NCBI RefSeq assembly: GCF_020497125.1
Contig: NC_059080.1
Coordinates: forward strand, 46,813,563 to 46,877,562
DNA: 64,000 bases
Reading direction: 5' to 3'
Source of the DNA: Mauremys mutica
Taxonomy: Eukaryota > Chordata > Testudines > Geoemydidae
A model generated the notes under the pieces. It made no database searches. It was not told where the DNA came from and saw nothing but the letters and a program-made list of their open reading frames with translations. The position numbers and the translations under genes are program-made. Shown here one piece after another: positions 33,484-45,002 of the stretch. How positions within the stretch are numbered: the stretch's first letter is position 1; every line of letters begins with the position of its first letter.

Positions 33484-34175
33484 TGTAGCGGGGTGGTCAC
33501 CCCGCTCTGGTTTGGAAGGGGTTAAAAACAGCCCTGGGAAAGGGCTGCCCAAGGGCAGCCAATCATGAGTGGGCTTGAGGCAGCCAATCAGGGCCCGGAT
33601 GGGCCAGTATAAGAAGGGCTCCTGGGGCAAAGGAAGTGAGTCTTGCTCCAGCAGTGGAGTAAGAAGGACTTAGCTGCCTGGTAGAGATAGGGCTATCTTG
33701 GACAGAGCAATACTGGGAAAGGGCGGGCTGAGCTGGAGAGCTCTGGTCTGGTGACCTCCCAGGCTCAGGCCTTGACTCAAAGGCCTGAGGCGGTACTAGG
33801 GCTGCAGGGAGGCAGCCAGGCCAAGAAAAGGCAGCAGGTCCAACCATCTTGCTAGTGATAAACAGCCATTTCAGACTGCAGTTTGCCCCTGAGAGAAGAG
33901 GCTAGGTGATGACATGCAGTAGCCACTGAGGCAAGGTGGGTTGAGGTTCACCTAGGAGGGGAGACCCAGAGTGTGGGGACACTGCCATGGGGCAGCACCC
34001 CAAGGTAAGGGGCAGTGGGGTCTGGGAGGGACATGGGGCCAGAGGTGGTGGAGACAACAGGGCAGGTAACTGAGGGCGAGAAACCGGCCAGATCAGGGCA
34101 TTCCTGAGCTGGATGAGCTAATTCCTGGATTTACCAGCAGGAGGTGCTGTGCCGGTGAGACAGCAGCCTGCTACA
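33484..34175 (+). mobile_element. Solo LTR, plus orientation
   Basis: The ends are TGTAGCGGGG and CCTGCTACA, which are inverted and fit TG..CA. They are flanked by caata (33479-33483) and caaga (34176-34180), a 5-bp duplication with one mismatch. CCAAT boxes ('gcagccaatcatg', 'gcagccaatcagg') precede a TATA-like 'cagtataagaagg' (about 33606), giving a plausible plus-strand promoter. No internal viral genes flank it. Confidence 0.82.
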
Positions 34176-34180
34176 CAAGA

Positions 34181-35130
34181 TATAAGAATGGACATACTGG
34201 GTCAGACCAAAGATCCATCTAGCCCAGTATCCTGTCTTCTGACAGTAGCCAATGCCAGGTGCTTCGGAGGGAATTAACAGAACAGGTAATCATCAAGTGA
34301 TCCATCCCCTGTCGCCCATTCCCAGCTTCTGGCAAATAGAGGCTAGGGACACCATTCCCTGCCCATCCTGACTAATAACCATTGATGGACCTATCCTCCA
34401 TGAATTTATCTAGTTATTTTTTTAACCCTGTTATAGTCTTGGCCTTTACAACATCCTCTGGCAAGGAGTTCCACAAGCTGACTGTGCGTTGTGTGAATAA
34501 ATACTTCCTTTTGTTTGTTTTAAACGTGCTGCTTATTCATTTCATTTGGTAACCCCTAGTTCATGTATTATAAGAAGGAGTAAATAATACTTCCTTATTT
34601 ACTTTCTCCACCCCAGTCATGATTTTATAGACCTCTATCATATCTCCCCTTAGTCGTCTCTTTTCCAAGCTGAAAAGTCCCAGTCTTTTTAATCTCTCCT
34701 CATATGGAAGCCAGCCCTAATAAATTTGTTGTCCTTTTCTGAACCTTTTCCAATTCTAATATATCTTTTTTTGAAATGGGGCGACCACATGTACACAGTA
34801 TTCAAGATGTGGGCATACCATGGATTTATATAGAGGCAATATGATATTTTCTGTCTTATTATCTATCCCTTTCTTGATGATTCACAACATTGTTTGCTTT
34901 TTTGACTGCCGCTGCACATTGAGTGGATGTTTTCAGAGAACTATCCAAAATGACTCCACGATCTCTTTCTTGAGTCGTAACAGCTAATTTAGACCCCATC
35001 ATTTTATACGTATAGTTGGGATTATGTTTTCCAATGTGCATTACTTTGCATTTATCAACATTGAATTTCATCTGTCATTTTGTAGCTCGGTCATCCAGTT
35101 TTGTGAGATCCTTTTGTAGCTCTTCTCAGT
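34181..35130 (-). mobile_element. LINE 3' portion (L2/CR1 clade)
   Basis: The 3' UTR lies at 34181-34330 ('catactgggtcagaccaaag'), the reverse of the 3' end at 2600-2658. Upstream on the minus strand the RT C-terminal region can be traced with indels. It includes the thumb-like MKFNVDKCKVMHIGKHNPNY and VILDSSLKTSTQCAAAVKKAN at 34859-35071. It is 5'-truncated and frameshifted, so it is not functional. Confidence 0.85.
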
Positions 35131-35159
35131 CTGGCTGGCACTTAACTATCTTGACAATC

Positions 35160-35680
35160 AGAGACCTCTTTCAAGCCAAGTGGGAGGGGATCCACACTCT
35201 TTTAGGCTCAAGAGAAGCAATCAAGCCTTTTATGTAGTAAAAACAGCTAGGGTCTGGGGAGGGTTGTGACCAGCTGAGGTACCAAGCCACATGGCAGGTC
35301 AGAGCTAAGCTATGTGAACTGAGGGATTTCCCTGGCTGCAGACACGGGGCTAGGAGATTGGTTGCATACTGTGTGTGCTGGAGGCAGAACAAGTCAGCAT
35401 GAGGAAGCATGAGTGTGACTTTGAGAAGCCGAGAGATGGGGCTTTTTGGGCACAGAACCTGCTAGAGTGGTGTACTTGGGGATTTCTGAGCAAGGAAAGT
35501 GCCTGTTGCTGTTTGTTTCTGCGATGTTCAGGGAAACAGGACTCAGTGTGCTTTTGTTGTAAATAAACAGGATTGTACCACAAACAGGCCTGACTCCTAG
35601 GATCCACTTCTCACACTGGAAACAACTTTGTAGAGCCTGAGCTTGGGCTAACTGCTCGGGCCAAAGGGGCAGCATGATGA
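35160..35680 (+). mobile_element. Possible LTR (R-U5-like end)
   Basis: The stretch has 'tttgttgtaaataaacagga' (a polyadenylation signal AATAAA in an LTR-like context) followed by a U5-like segment. I recall similar sequence in turtle LTRs. No termini or target duplication could be confirmed. Confidence 0.35.
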
Positions 35681-36970
35681 CGCCCATGGCACAAAGGACA
35701 CCCATAGGGGTTTGTCCCAGCGTTCTCTTCCAAAGTTTCCCCTTCCTTTGATGGTGTGCTGTGGGTGCCAAGGATTTGCCTGGAAATTGGGCTCCATCCC
35801 AGAAGTGACAGCATTTCAGAGATGCCAGATCCTCAGATTCTTTATGCAGTTTTTATTCAGTCCTAACACAAGCAGAACTCTCAATGGGCCTGATTTTCCT
35901 CTCCCTTACACCTGCATTTACACTGCTGCAGCTCCTTTGACTTCATTGGTGTTACTCCTAATTCATACCTGAAAGGAGACTCTTGCCCATTGCATTCAAT
36001 GAGCAACCAGTGAGTAACACTGGTGTAACTTTGGAGGAGTGCCACTAAAGCCAGTGGAGTTATCCCAGTGTAAATCGAAAGGAGAAGTGAACGTGGGTAA
36101 TGATCTGAAGAGTTGGACCATTTCTTTGCAAAGCATTTTGGATTGTTCAGGGTGAAAGATGCTATGGAAGTGGAATAATTAATAATAGTTGTTGTTATAC
36201 TGCTGCCCATTTTTTTGACTTGATAGCATCAGTCTGTTTTTAAGATGTCTAGCTTCACCAATCACAGAAGAATCTGCTAAACTTCTAGCTAACCCATTGG
36301 CCTTGGTGTGTTGCATCTGTAATACATCTGCTCTCCTGGCCAACTGTAGCTAAATCACAGTGTGTTTTCTTTTAAATATCCATCATCGTATTATAGTCCA
36401 TCTCTTGCATCATGAGGGAGCCCTATCTGACCAACTCGAACATGGCAGGACAACAAGGCAATGTAGCTATGACACTTTGAGAGCTTGAAAATCAATAGCA
36501 AAGGTTCCCCTATCTGCACTGGGAGCAGGAAAGGGCACTAAGAAAAGGCTGTGCTCATTTGGAATCAGGGAGTGTGGCGTAGAGGGGGACCACACAAGCC
36601 AGTTGATTATAGTAATTAATGTAATAAGTTGTTTAGGATGGGTTTATGCCTTCTTTGAATTATGGGAGCCATTCAAAATAGCTGAAATGTCCCAGAAAGT
36701 CTGGTCCCCTGTCCCTCCCTCCCTCCACCCTGCATCCCAAAACCATCAGGTCCAAATTGCTTCCCCTCCCTAGCTGGAAAAAACATTGACATCAATAGCT
36801 TTTATACTCTGTGCAGTCTGGGGTTTGCCATGTGGTTCAGTACTTTGACCCAAACATCTATTAAAGACATATCATAGATGATCAACATATATGCAGATCT
36901 GAGCAGTACATCTAAACTGCAAACAACTGTTAATTCCTTCAGTCTGAGTATGAGCAAAAATTCCAGCTGG
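35681..36970. other. Gene-free stretch with one dispersed-repeat copy
   Basis: Segment 35886-36080 contains two arms of the 'cagtgtaaat..ggagttac' dispersed repeat in opposite orientation ('cctgcatttacactgctgca' and 'agttatcccagtgtaaatcg'). The rest is unassigned and has no coding signal. Confidence 0.5.
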
Positions 36971-37192
36971 GCCCTGGGAATGCCAGGCAGGTCTCTGGCA
37001 GTGAAAGTCTCCGCCCAGCAATGCCCTGGGAATGCCAGGCAGGTCTCTGGCAGTGAAAGTCTCCGCCCAGCAATGCCCTGGGAATGCCAGGCAGGTCTCT
37101 GGCAGTGAAAGTCTCCACCCAGCAATGCCCTGGGAATGCCAGGCAGGTCTCTGGCAGTGAAAGTCTCCGCCCAGCAATGCCCTGGGAATGCT
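36971..37192. repeat. 52-bp tandem repeat, about 4.3 copies
   Basis: The unit 'gccctgggaatgccaggcag' through 'ctccgcccagcaat' starts at 36971, 37023, 37075 and 37127, with a partial unit at 37179. Copies are almost identical (one G-to-A at about 37117). As 52 is not a multiple of three, the overlapping minus-strand frames across it rotate frame by frame and are not a protein. Confidence 0.95.
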
Positions 37193-37199
37193 GGGTCGG

Positions 37200-40100
37200 T
37201 AGGTGTCCCCCACTAATATAAACTTCCTCAGCTGGTGCCAGCTGGAACTTCAGCAACATTCCCTCTTTGCCAGCAGCTGTGTCTTCTACAACTGCACGGG
37301 ACTCGTGCCCTGGGACTTTCCCCACCACAATTTTGTGTGGATCTTATTGCTGACATCAGCTGAGTCACACACACAGCAGGTGTTTGCCAGCACTGCTCTG
37401 AGATCACACTGTTGACCCAGCATCCAGATATGCTTTTCACCCAGGACCAGTTTACATCACTCCAGGACTGGAGGTATGTGTCTGCTACCAAAATGGACTC
37501 CAGAAATGTCCTAGCAGGAATCTTGCTGCTGGAGAGCCATACTGCATGACACAAAGGTAGAGTAATAAAGACTTCCCAGGGCAAGGATAGCACTTTTCTG
37601 CCTTGGTGAACCCTGCTGAGCCTCAACTTCCAGGGAAAGGCAGGTTATGTTTCTGTGACTTCCCTCTCCAACACAGTGCAAACACATGATGGTAATCCAT
37701 CTTGGAGGTATGGATTACCAGGTGTGGGAGTGGGTCTCACAGGAAGGAGTGCAGTCCACCAGCCAAAGGTGAAAGAAAGTATGTCTGAACACTGCATGGA
37801 CGCAGATTCTGAAAACCATCTTGACGATGAGAAGGTGCTGGGTGCTCCTGTTAGCATCTGCAGGTCAACAATTGAGCACAGCATAGACATTAAAACAAAA
37901 GCAATAGTCACTATTTTTTGGGTCCCATGAAAACAATGGGTATTTATTCACATGGTCAACCTGCTGGCTATGCATCAGTAGTTAAGCATAATAAACAGCA
38001 ACCCCAGACTTGTATATGTTCCTGATTTGGGGTCTAACCCTGCAATCCAATTCATGTAAAACTCCCACTGATGGAGTACAAGAGCATGCCTTTATCAAGG
38101 CATTTAATATTATTACCGATGACCTGATTGATGGTGGGAGTGTGCACACATGGAATCTCAGAGGAACAGGTGTGTACATTTTAGCTCCACTGGACTCACT
38201 GGAGGTAAGGAGTGTGTGTTTGTGCTGGTATGCACACTTGTGTTTGAGGGTATGGGCATGTGTTTGCTGTGTGTGTATTTGTGGGTATGTATTTGTGTGC
38301 ATGTGTTTGTGTGTGTGTGTATATATATATATATAATGTGTGTGTGTCTTTGCATATAGATGCCTATGTACTTTTGTGTGCTTGCAGTTGTTTGTGTTTT
38401 TGTGTGCATATATGTTTGTGTGTATACACATATTAAGTGTATGTGTTTATGTGCCCACATGTGTGAGAGAGAGAGTGCGCAGTGTTTACCAGACAGGAAA
38501 GGATGACAATGATAAGAAATGAAGATGTGTTTTCATCCTCCCTAAGCCCTGGATCTACTCATTCTTGAAGAATCTCACATTATAATCAGCCCCGATAGTT
38601 CTAATGGGCTGAACAAAAACCCTGCAGCTGAACATGCCAGAGCTTTGGGGAAGTTCAAGTTCAGACCCAGACCTGAACTCCATCACATGGGCCAAGATTA
38701 ATGGGAAAGGTCTCCCTCATCAACACAGCTCTGAGGGTCAGCTTGAGTAGGGCTGGTATCAGAACAGTGGGAGATCCTGCCTCTCTGAAGTGGTCTTCGT
38801 GCCTGGTGCAAGGCTTGGGCATGTTCAGCTGCAGGGTTTTTGTTCAGCCCATTAGCACTATAGGGGCCAGTTGTAACATGAGATTCTTCAAGTCTGAGTA
38901 AATCCAGGGCCTGGGATCAGGCCTGTCTCCCCGTCCTTGGCAGGGGCTAGAATTGCTGGAATGCAGAGAACAAGGAGAGAGAGGGGCAGATGAAGAGAAA
39001 CTGGGGTATCTGGGAGGCTCCACAACTCCCCAAGAAAAAACCAACTGCCGAGAGATTATTGCAGCCATCAGAGGTAATGATATTACAAGCTATTAGCCGA
39101 GAAAGTGCCTCACCACATTGCTCTCTCTGCCGCAGAGCACCAGGCAGTGAGAATTCCCCCTTGCAGTCATTCCACAAGTCTCTAGTGTAAAGGGAGCATA
39201 AAATGAACCTTGCTGGCAGTGTCTTTCCTTTGCCCATCATCCAATGCTGCAGTGTCTGCAAGCAGCGGTGGTAATTCCAGAATGACTCAGACAGCTGCGC
39301 TGATGGAAAACTGAGGGGAGGAAAGAGTTATCCATCCTAACACAGTGGAAAGCATTCCATTCCCACATGCTTTAGGCCTACAGGCAGTTAGCACGGAGTA
39401 GCCATGTTGGCAGGGAACAACAGAGGTCCCAAATGTTCTTTACAAATTATAAGGTTCAAGAAAAGGCAATCGGGTTCTGCTGCTTGTTTTGCAGTGATGA
39501 CACTTTAGGCCTGGATCTAATATTGTCAGTAGGAGTTTTTGTTTAGAGCAGAGCCTCAGCTCTGTCTGGAGATGCAGGGCATTAATCAGACACATAAAGG
39601 AGGAGCAAGAATCTTTCCCAAGGCTGCAGAGTGGGTTTAGAGCCATTCTGCAGAGTTTGCTCCAGTCCAGTGGCTGGGATCACCCATTATGTGTCCCCTC
39701 CCATTGTGAGGGGATCTCCAAAGATGCCGATTTTATGGCCCCAGCTGTGCCCCACCCTTGCCTGCCTATTGCCTTTTGCTGCCACAGGGAGCTCCTATGG
39801 ATTCTATGCCATAAGGGAAAGGGCATTCCCCTGTAGCTTCCAAATCCTGACTTCTCATTCCAGCACAGCAGAGCACAGCCAGTTCTTCTGCCAAGGTCTT
39901 TCCACAGGCATGGAGTTTAATTTTTCCTTGGACACAATCTCTAGACACTCATCAGTGATTTGCTACATAGACATAGTTTATTGATTCATTGCACGCTTCT
40001 TTGGCCAACCACAATTCCATGACCTGAGAATGGATCACAAGACTATAGCCTCAAAGCCTGGCTCCAGCCCTGGAACCTGGATTTGAACTTGCCCAGACTT

Positions 40101-40994
40101 TGCAGGTGTTCAGACTCTGGTTTTGGTGTCATCTCAGCCAATTAGACTGTGTTTTGTTTTTTCTTTCAACCCTCCTGTCCTGGCTGCCTCCTTCTCCTCT
40201 CTCTTCCTCCCCATAGTTTTTAAAGCTTCCAGTTTCCCAGCTTTAATACTTTGTGTGCAGCCACACCTGCCACCTTCTTCTGTGGCCCTAGAAGATCACA
40301 GGTGCCAAGCTGGGTCAGTAGTGAGAGGAGAGATCTCCAAGAGACATCTAAATTGTGTAGGAATCCAGCTGGGGCAGTTAACTTTGAAACCACTGTCTCA
40401 TAATAGCATTGTGGGCATTATGTTGGTACAGGGGCAGCAGGAGCTATGTAATACTAAGAGAGCATGCAGGTGTTGCCTGCACGGCTACAACCGCTGCATA
40501 TCTGTGACATGCTATGTGTGTACAGTGCTGCACATTGCACCTGCTCTGAGCAAGCACCTTTTTATCCACCTTCCTGTCACACTGCACCATTGCAGTGCCA
40601 CAGAATACAGTAAGCACTGGGAAAGCACCTGCAGCAGTACACTTAGTCTTTCCCTGAAATCCCTCAATGCACCTGCTCACCCTTAGTGACAGCTTGGACA
40701 GCTTAGTGTAGTGTCTTTGTTGCCTGTCAAATGGTTGCATGAAGGCCTGAGAGCATCTAGTGGGCTGGGCTTGGATTTGCAAATTCCCCCAGTTCAGAAT
40801 GGGCTTGAGCATTATCTCCATGCAGACTTTAGTTGAATGGATAAATTACAATAAAACAGTGGAGACGGGGGTGGAGGGGGAGGAGTTTACTGAAACACAG
40901 AGGATAACTAGCTAGCTAAATCCATAAGCATGGTAAGCCATCTGGGACTGCACTAATTCTTACAGAAGAATAGAGTATAAATAAATAACCCATA
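37200..40994. other. Gene-free stretch, mostly unassigned
   Basis: Apart from the TG/TA-rich tract at 38210-38470, nothing is recognisable. Open frames of up to 187 codons (40123-40686) lack any known domain and have no codon bias that I can see. Confidence 0.45.
38210..38470. repeat. TG-rich microsatellite with (TA)n core
   Basis: Interrupted TG/GT runs surround 'gtgtgtgtatatatatatat' near 38310. The tract is alternating purine-pyrimidine. Frames reading HTHTHT or VCVCVC across it are artefacts. Confidence 0.9.
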
Positions 40995-41350
40995 TTTATG
41001 ATTGTCAAACAAATTTATTAGAGTGGGTGAAAAAAATCATTGAAACATTTTTTCAACAAAGAAGTGGCTTTTTGATCAAAATGGTATTTTGTTGTAGAAA
41101 ATTTTCATTTTGGCTAGAATACTCCAGATTTTTATGGAAATCAAAAACAAAGATTTTTGTTAAAATATTGGGTTTTGGTATTCAAAAACTAAACATTTTT
41201 ATCCCAAAAATAATTTTTGAAAACTGGCTTTTTCTCTCAGTTTTTTTTAAAGTTAAAATGTTTTAATTTTTGGTTTCTCATTTAAAACCAAAATAAACAA
41301 ATAAATAAATAAATTGAACAGAAATTTTGAAAAAAATGATTAAAAAAACT
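40995..41350. repeat. AT-rich dispersed repeat, third copy
   Basis: It begins 'gggtgaaaaaaatcattgaa' and has the same GAAAA/TTTTC texture as 6975-8040 ('agaaaattttcattttggct'). It is the last clear repeat before the POU4 locus. Confidence 0.55.
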
Positions 41351-43060
41351 TCCTCTGAAAAAAAATTTATCTTTTAAAAAAATTTATACTGTATAATTAA
41401 ATATATTCACCATTTTTATGTGAGCCATTGATAGTTATTGTGTGATGACAACCCTTTGACAATCCATTTTTATTACAGCCAATACCACTTTAAAAGAAGT
41501 CAAAATATGATCAGTAAATAAAATACATTTCCTTTAGTCATGCATCTGTGTTGAAATCCTGGTTTCAAATACCGGAGACTCTGAGAAAGTTTGCATCCAG
41601 ATTCATATGCGAACTTTGTGACTAGCCTCAACTCAATTTTTGAAAGCCCTTAATAATTTAAAAAACAACACGAGAGGCACAAAAGGCATAAGAGCAATAT
41701 TTATAGCACTGTACAGATATAGCACGACATTCTAGAACAGAGATTCTGATTCAGAAAAATTAGCACAGTAAGTCCTTTAAACCTCAATCCTGCAAACACT
41801 TTTAACGTGGCTGCTTACTTGGGGGAGTATTCCAGTTGACTTCTGTGAGCAGAATTAAGTCAGTGGGTTAGTTTGGTTCATCATGAGAAATATACAATAG
41901 CCACTGCAGAAGAGAAGATATCACAACCAATATATTGTTAGCGACTAATATTTTAATTAAATCAATGGCTGGAACATATGGGAGACACATGAGTACAATC
42001 AGAGCTTGTTATTTGTTAAAATGATACTATTAAATTAGCTCCTTTCTTGGTTAACGAATTGTTTGGGAGCCAATCCTGATTTTCTTCCCAGACAGTCTTT
42101 ATTTCTAAATATTTGCTGGGTTGTTTGGACAAAGGATTTTTCCAACTATAGGTGGTTTGAGAACTATTTTATTTTTGATGGGCGCGATATGCTTTTTGTG
42201 TTGTCTGATTGGTCATCTAAGTCACGTGGTCCTTCACCCTGATTCGCTGACAAACTTTTTCTACACGAGGCGAAGGGAAATGTGTACAGAGCGGGGATAC
42301 AACATTCGAAGCTGGCTGGAGTGGCAATTCGGCCGTGTGTGTGAGGAGCCCAGGTTCTGCAGGCAAGCGGCCCATGGGAGCATACAGCTAGGAAGATAAA
42401 GAACAATGTACTTTCAGGTACAGCTCTTCAGAGGACTAACATTCCTGCTAGCATATCTGGAACCAGTCAGGATTCATGAGCTGATCAGAACTCGGAGATT
42501 TATCCAGCACCAAAATATCCAGGTATCCATTGACTTTGTGCTGTTCACGCACCCCTCCTCAGTGAGCCCTCAGACTGAGTCAGAGGTTAGGGCTTGCCAG
42601 GAATATCCTCGCCTTCATTCCAAATAAATATGGGCTTGTTGCAAACGAATGGAGACGCAGAGACAATAATCATTGGGTGGTTCATCTAACCGGGTGTCCC
42701 TAACCAATTTAGCTCAGGCCAGGGGGGTCAAGGAAGTTTACCTTGTTTCACCCATTAGCGGCGGGCAGTATTTCTCAGCGAGTTGAGGTGCTGGCAGCTA
42801 GCCCTCGCACCCTGCTTGGGAGACACAGTCGGGCAGGGCTCCGAAGCAGTGTACCAGTCCCGCTGCACAATGGCATCAATGCACCCTGACTGCCTGCAGC
42901 GGGATCATCGCTGGGGCGGGGACGGGAAGAGGTGGGGAACGCCGGGGCCAAGAGGCTAGTGAGATCACTGGCTCCTGCTCGACTTCTCGGGGGAGTGGTA
43001 GGAAGAGGAGGCGGAGTCCGCAGCCAGTTCCCCCAATTGGAGGGGCTGGGGGCGGGCCAG
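41351..43060. other. Repeat-poor upstream flank of the POU4 gene
   Basis: No transposon is recognisable. A CCAAT-like 'tgattggtca' (about 42206) and a palindromic E-box CACGTG (42223-42228) lie about 1 kb upstream of the coding start. From about 42760 the sequence becomes GC- and CpG-rich. Regulatory roles are inferred only. Confidence 0.5.
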
Positions 43061-43420
43061 GGTAGGACTATAATGCCATTGATGCTGTGATCAGCAGTCA
43101 GACAATAACAACAGACCAAAAGAGCAAAGCTCAACGGATTCCACCTGCCCATGCAGTAGCCACCCGGTGCCATTGCGTCTCTTTCCCTCTCTGTCACCAT
43201 GATGTCTATGAACAGCAAGCAGGCTTTCAGCATGCACCCCATCCTGCACGAGCCGAAATACACCCACCTGCACACCAGCTCGGAGGCCATCAGGAGAGCC
43301 TGTCTACCAGCCCCCCAGGTAAGCGGCACAAACAGTCCAGCACGTCCCTGAGAGCGGGACTGATGTCAGGCCGCTTTGCTGCCGGCTGCCTGGGGGCCCC
43401 GCGCTAGATGTACATGCATT
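42760..43420. promoter_or_regulatory. CpG-rich block over the POU4 first exon
   Basis: GC content and CpG density rise sharply compared with the flanks ('ggcggagtccgcagcc', 'cggggacgggaag') and fall again in the intron. This is the usual CpG-island setting of vertebrate developmental transcription-factor promoters. The edges are estimated by eye. Confidence 0.6.
43031..43100 (+). promoter_or_regulatory. Candidate core promoter of the POU4 gene
   Basis: A CCAAT motif (about 43032-43037), a GC box 'gggggcggg' (about 43048-43056) and a TATA-like TATAAT (43069-43074) lie in conventional order and spacing. A start near 43100 would give a 5' UTR of about 100 nt. The start codon at 43199 has a good initiation context (caccATGa). 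The transcription start is not proven by sequence. Confidence 0.45.
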
Positions 43421-45002
43421 TCAGTTTATTTCATAGGCAAGGGAAAGATGCAGGAGTCATGAACAGCGGATGGATTATTTTTATTTAGTGTCTTCGGCTA
43501 ATGCTTAGACCCTCTGTGTGATGGGGATTCCGCAAACTGCCTCTAACTTTTTCTTTAATTTAATTTTGCAGGCAGTCACATTCAGCAGAATCTCTCTAAC
43601 TAAATTGGCGATAAGTTTGTCGGGCAATTTCGATTCCTAGTATATTTTTTCCTGGAAGGAATATAAATTCTGTGAAGGACCCAAGTATGTGTTTGCGGGG
43701 CAGTTTGCTCGGGGTTCCCGGTTTAAGAAATAAGGCGAATGGCTTGCAGCTATTTGGAGTAAGAAAAAGAAACGGTCTCCCTCACTTTCTGGGCATGTTT
43801 GCCGGATTTAGGTCCATTGCCTGGTTTTATTCGTTTTTTTTGGGGGGGGGGGTGTTTTGTTTTTTCCAAAAATCTCTTTGCTTTGGACGAGCGTTGCCTT
43901 GAAGATTGGGTTAGATCATGTTGGCATTGGCTGGTAATTCTCCTAACGGGATGTTGGTGTCCTGACACCGAAGCCTCTCCTGCTCCTCTAGTCTGGGGTG
44001 ACCCGTTGCCTGTCGCCAGTCTTGCCCCCCTTGCATTTCAGAGAGCTATCGCGTGCTTCACACTCTTCTGGCATTTTTGTTTTTTTGTTTCCTCAGATCC
44101 AAGGCAATATCTTCGCGGGCTTCGATGAGACTTTGCTGAGAGGGGCTGAAGCTCTGGCAGCTGTGGATATAGTGTCTCAGAAAACCCATCCCTTCAAACC
44201 AGATGCCACCTACCACACCATGAGCAGCGTCTCCTGCACGCCCACCTCTTCTTCGGTTCACCTGCACCACCCCTCGGTGCTGACCACCCACCATCACCAC
44301 CACCACCACCACCAGCCCTCGCAGGGTTTGGAGGGGGAGCTCCTGGACCACCTCAACTCTGCCATCCCGCTGGGGGGTGTGCCCGGACCCGAGGTGGGCT
44401 CCACGCCCTCCCACCCGCACTCCCACATGCCAGCCCTCAACCACATGGCCCACCACCCTCAGTCCATGAACATGTCTCACCCCCACGGCTTGGCCTCCCA
44501 TGCTGTCATCTCAGGCCCCGAGACAGAGACAGACCCCAGGGAGCTGGAGTCCTTTGCTGAGCGGTTCAAGCAGAGGAGGATCAAACTTGGGGTGACCCAG
44601 GCGGATGTGGGCTCCGCCTTGGCCAACCTGAAGATCCCAGGTGTTGGCTGCCTGAGCCAAAGCACCATCTGCAGGTTCGAGTCCCTCACCTTGTCCCACA
44701 ACAACATGGTGGCCCTGAAGCCCATTTTGGAGGCTTGGCTGGAGGAGGCTGAGAGGGCTCAAAGAGAGAAAATGACCAAGCCCGAAATCTACACTGGGGG
44801 GGACAAGAAACGCAAGCGCACTTCCATAGCAGCCCCGGAGAAGAGGTCGCTGGAAGCTTATTTTGCTGTGCAGCCCAGACCTTCCTCGGAGAAAATCGCA
44901 GCCATTGCAGAGAAGTTAGACTTGAAGAAGAATGTGGTGCGCGTCTGGTTTTGCAACCAAAGACAGAAACAGAAAAGGATGAAATTTTCTGCAACCTACT
45001 GA
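43199..45002 (+). CDS. POU4F1-like: POU class 4 (Brn-3) homeodomain transcription factor, two exons
   Basis: Coding exons are 43199-43318 and 44097-45002, joined across a 778-bp intron with a consensus donor (CAG|GTAAGC) and acceptor (tttcctcag|ATC), in the same position as in other POU4 genes. The 341-residue nuclear protein starts MMSMNSKQAFSMHP. It has the POU-IV box (about 50-82, EALAAVDIVS and HPFKPDATYHTM), an eight-His run (105-112), a POU-specific domain (about 186-260, FAERFKQRRIKLGVTQADVG) and a homeodomain (278-337, ending in VVRVWFCNQRQKQKR). It should bind AT-rich POU sites; family members specify sensory neurons, retinal ganglion cells and hair cells. The C terminus KFSATY matches POU4F1. 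However, Cys225 replaces the usual Ser, Val replaces Ile in NNMVALKP, Glu replaces Gln in ILEAW, and the glycine-rich and alanine-rich spacers of POU4F1 are missing. It is either a divergent POU4F1 or, more likely, a fourth paralogue. Confidence 0.96.
43319..44096 (+). other. POU4 intron 1
   Basis: The 778-bp intron is bounded by GT..AG with a T-rich polypyrimidine tract just before the acceptor. It contains no recognisable repeat. In-frame open sequence from 43998 into exon 2 is intronic read-through and not an alternative start, because exon 1 supplies the conserved N-terminus. Confidence 0.93.

Noticed and set aside
36872..37328. Minus-strand frames of 107, 113 and 129 codons with repeated LPETCLAFPGHCW-type segments
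   Set aside because: They come from a 52-bp tandem array read in rotating frames, so this is not a repeat protein.
38158..38460. Histidine/threonine-rich frames (100-149 codons)
   Set aside because: They are translations of the TG/CA microsatellite.
40123..40686. 187-codon plus-strand frame
   Set aside because: No recognisable motif, it overlaps an antisense frame, and no promoter or initiation context stands out.
43998..44096. Alternative POU4 start upstream of exon 2 within the intron
   Set aside because: The open frame runs through intron sequence and the polypyrimidine tract. Exon 1 supplies the conserved MMSMNSKQ N-terminus with a consensus donor.
44058..44762. Antisense frames over POU4 exon 2 (147, 82 and 83 codons)
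   Set aside because: They are shadows of the sense coding region, and the sense strand has the splice sites and conserved domains.
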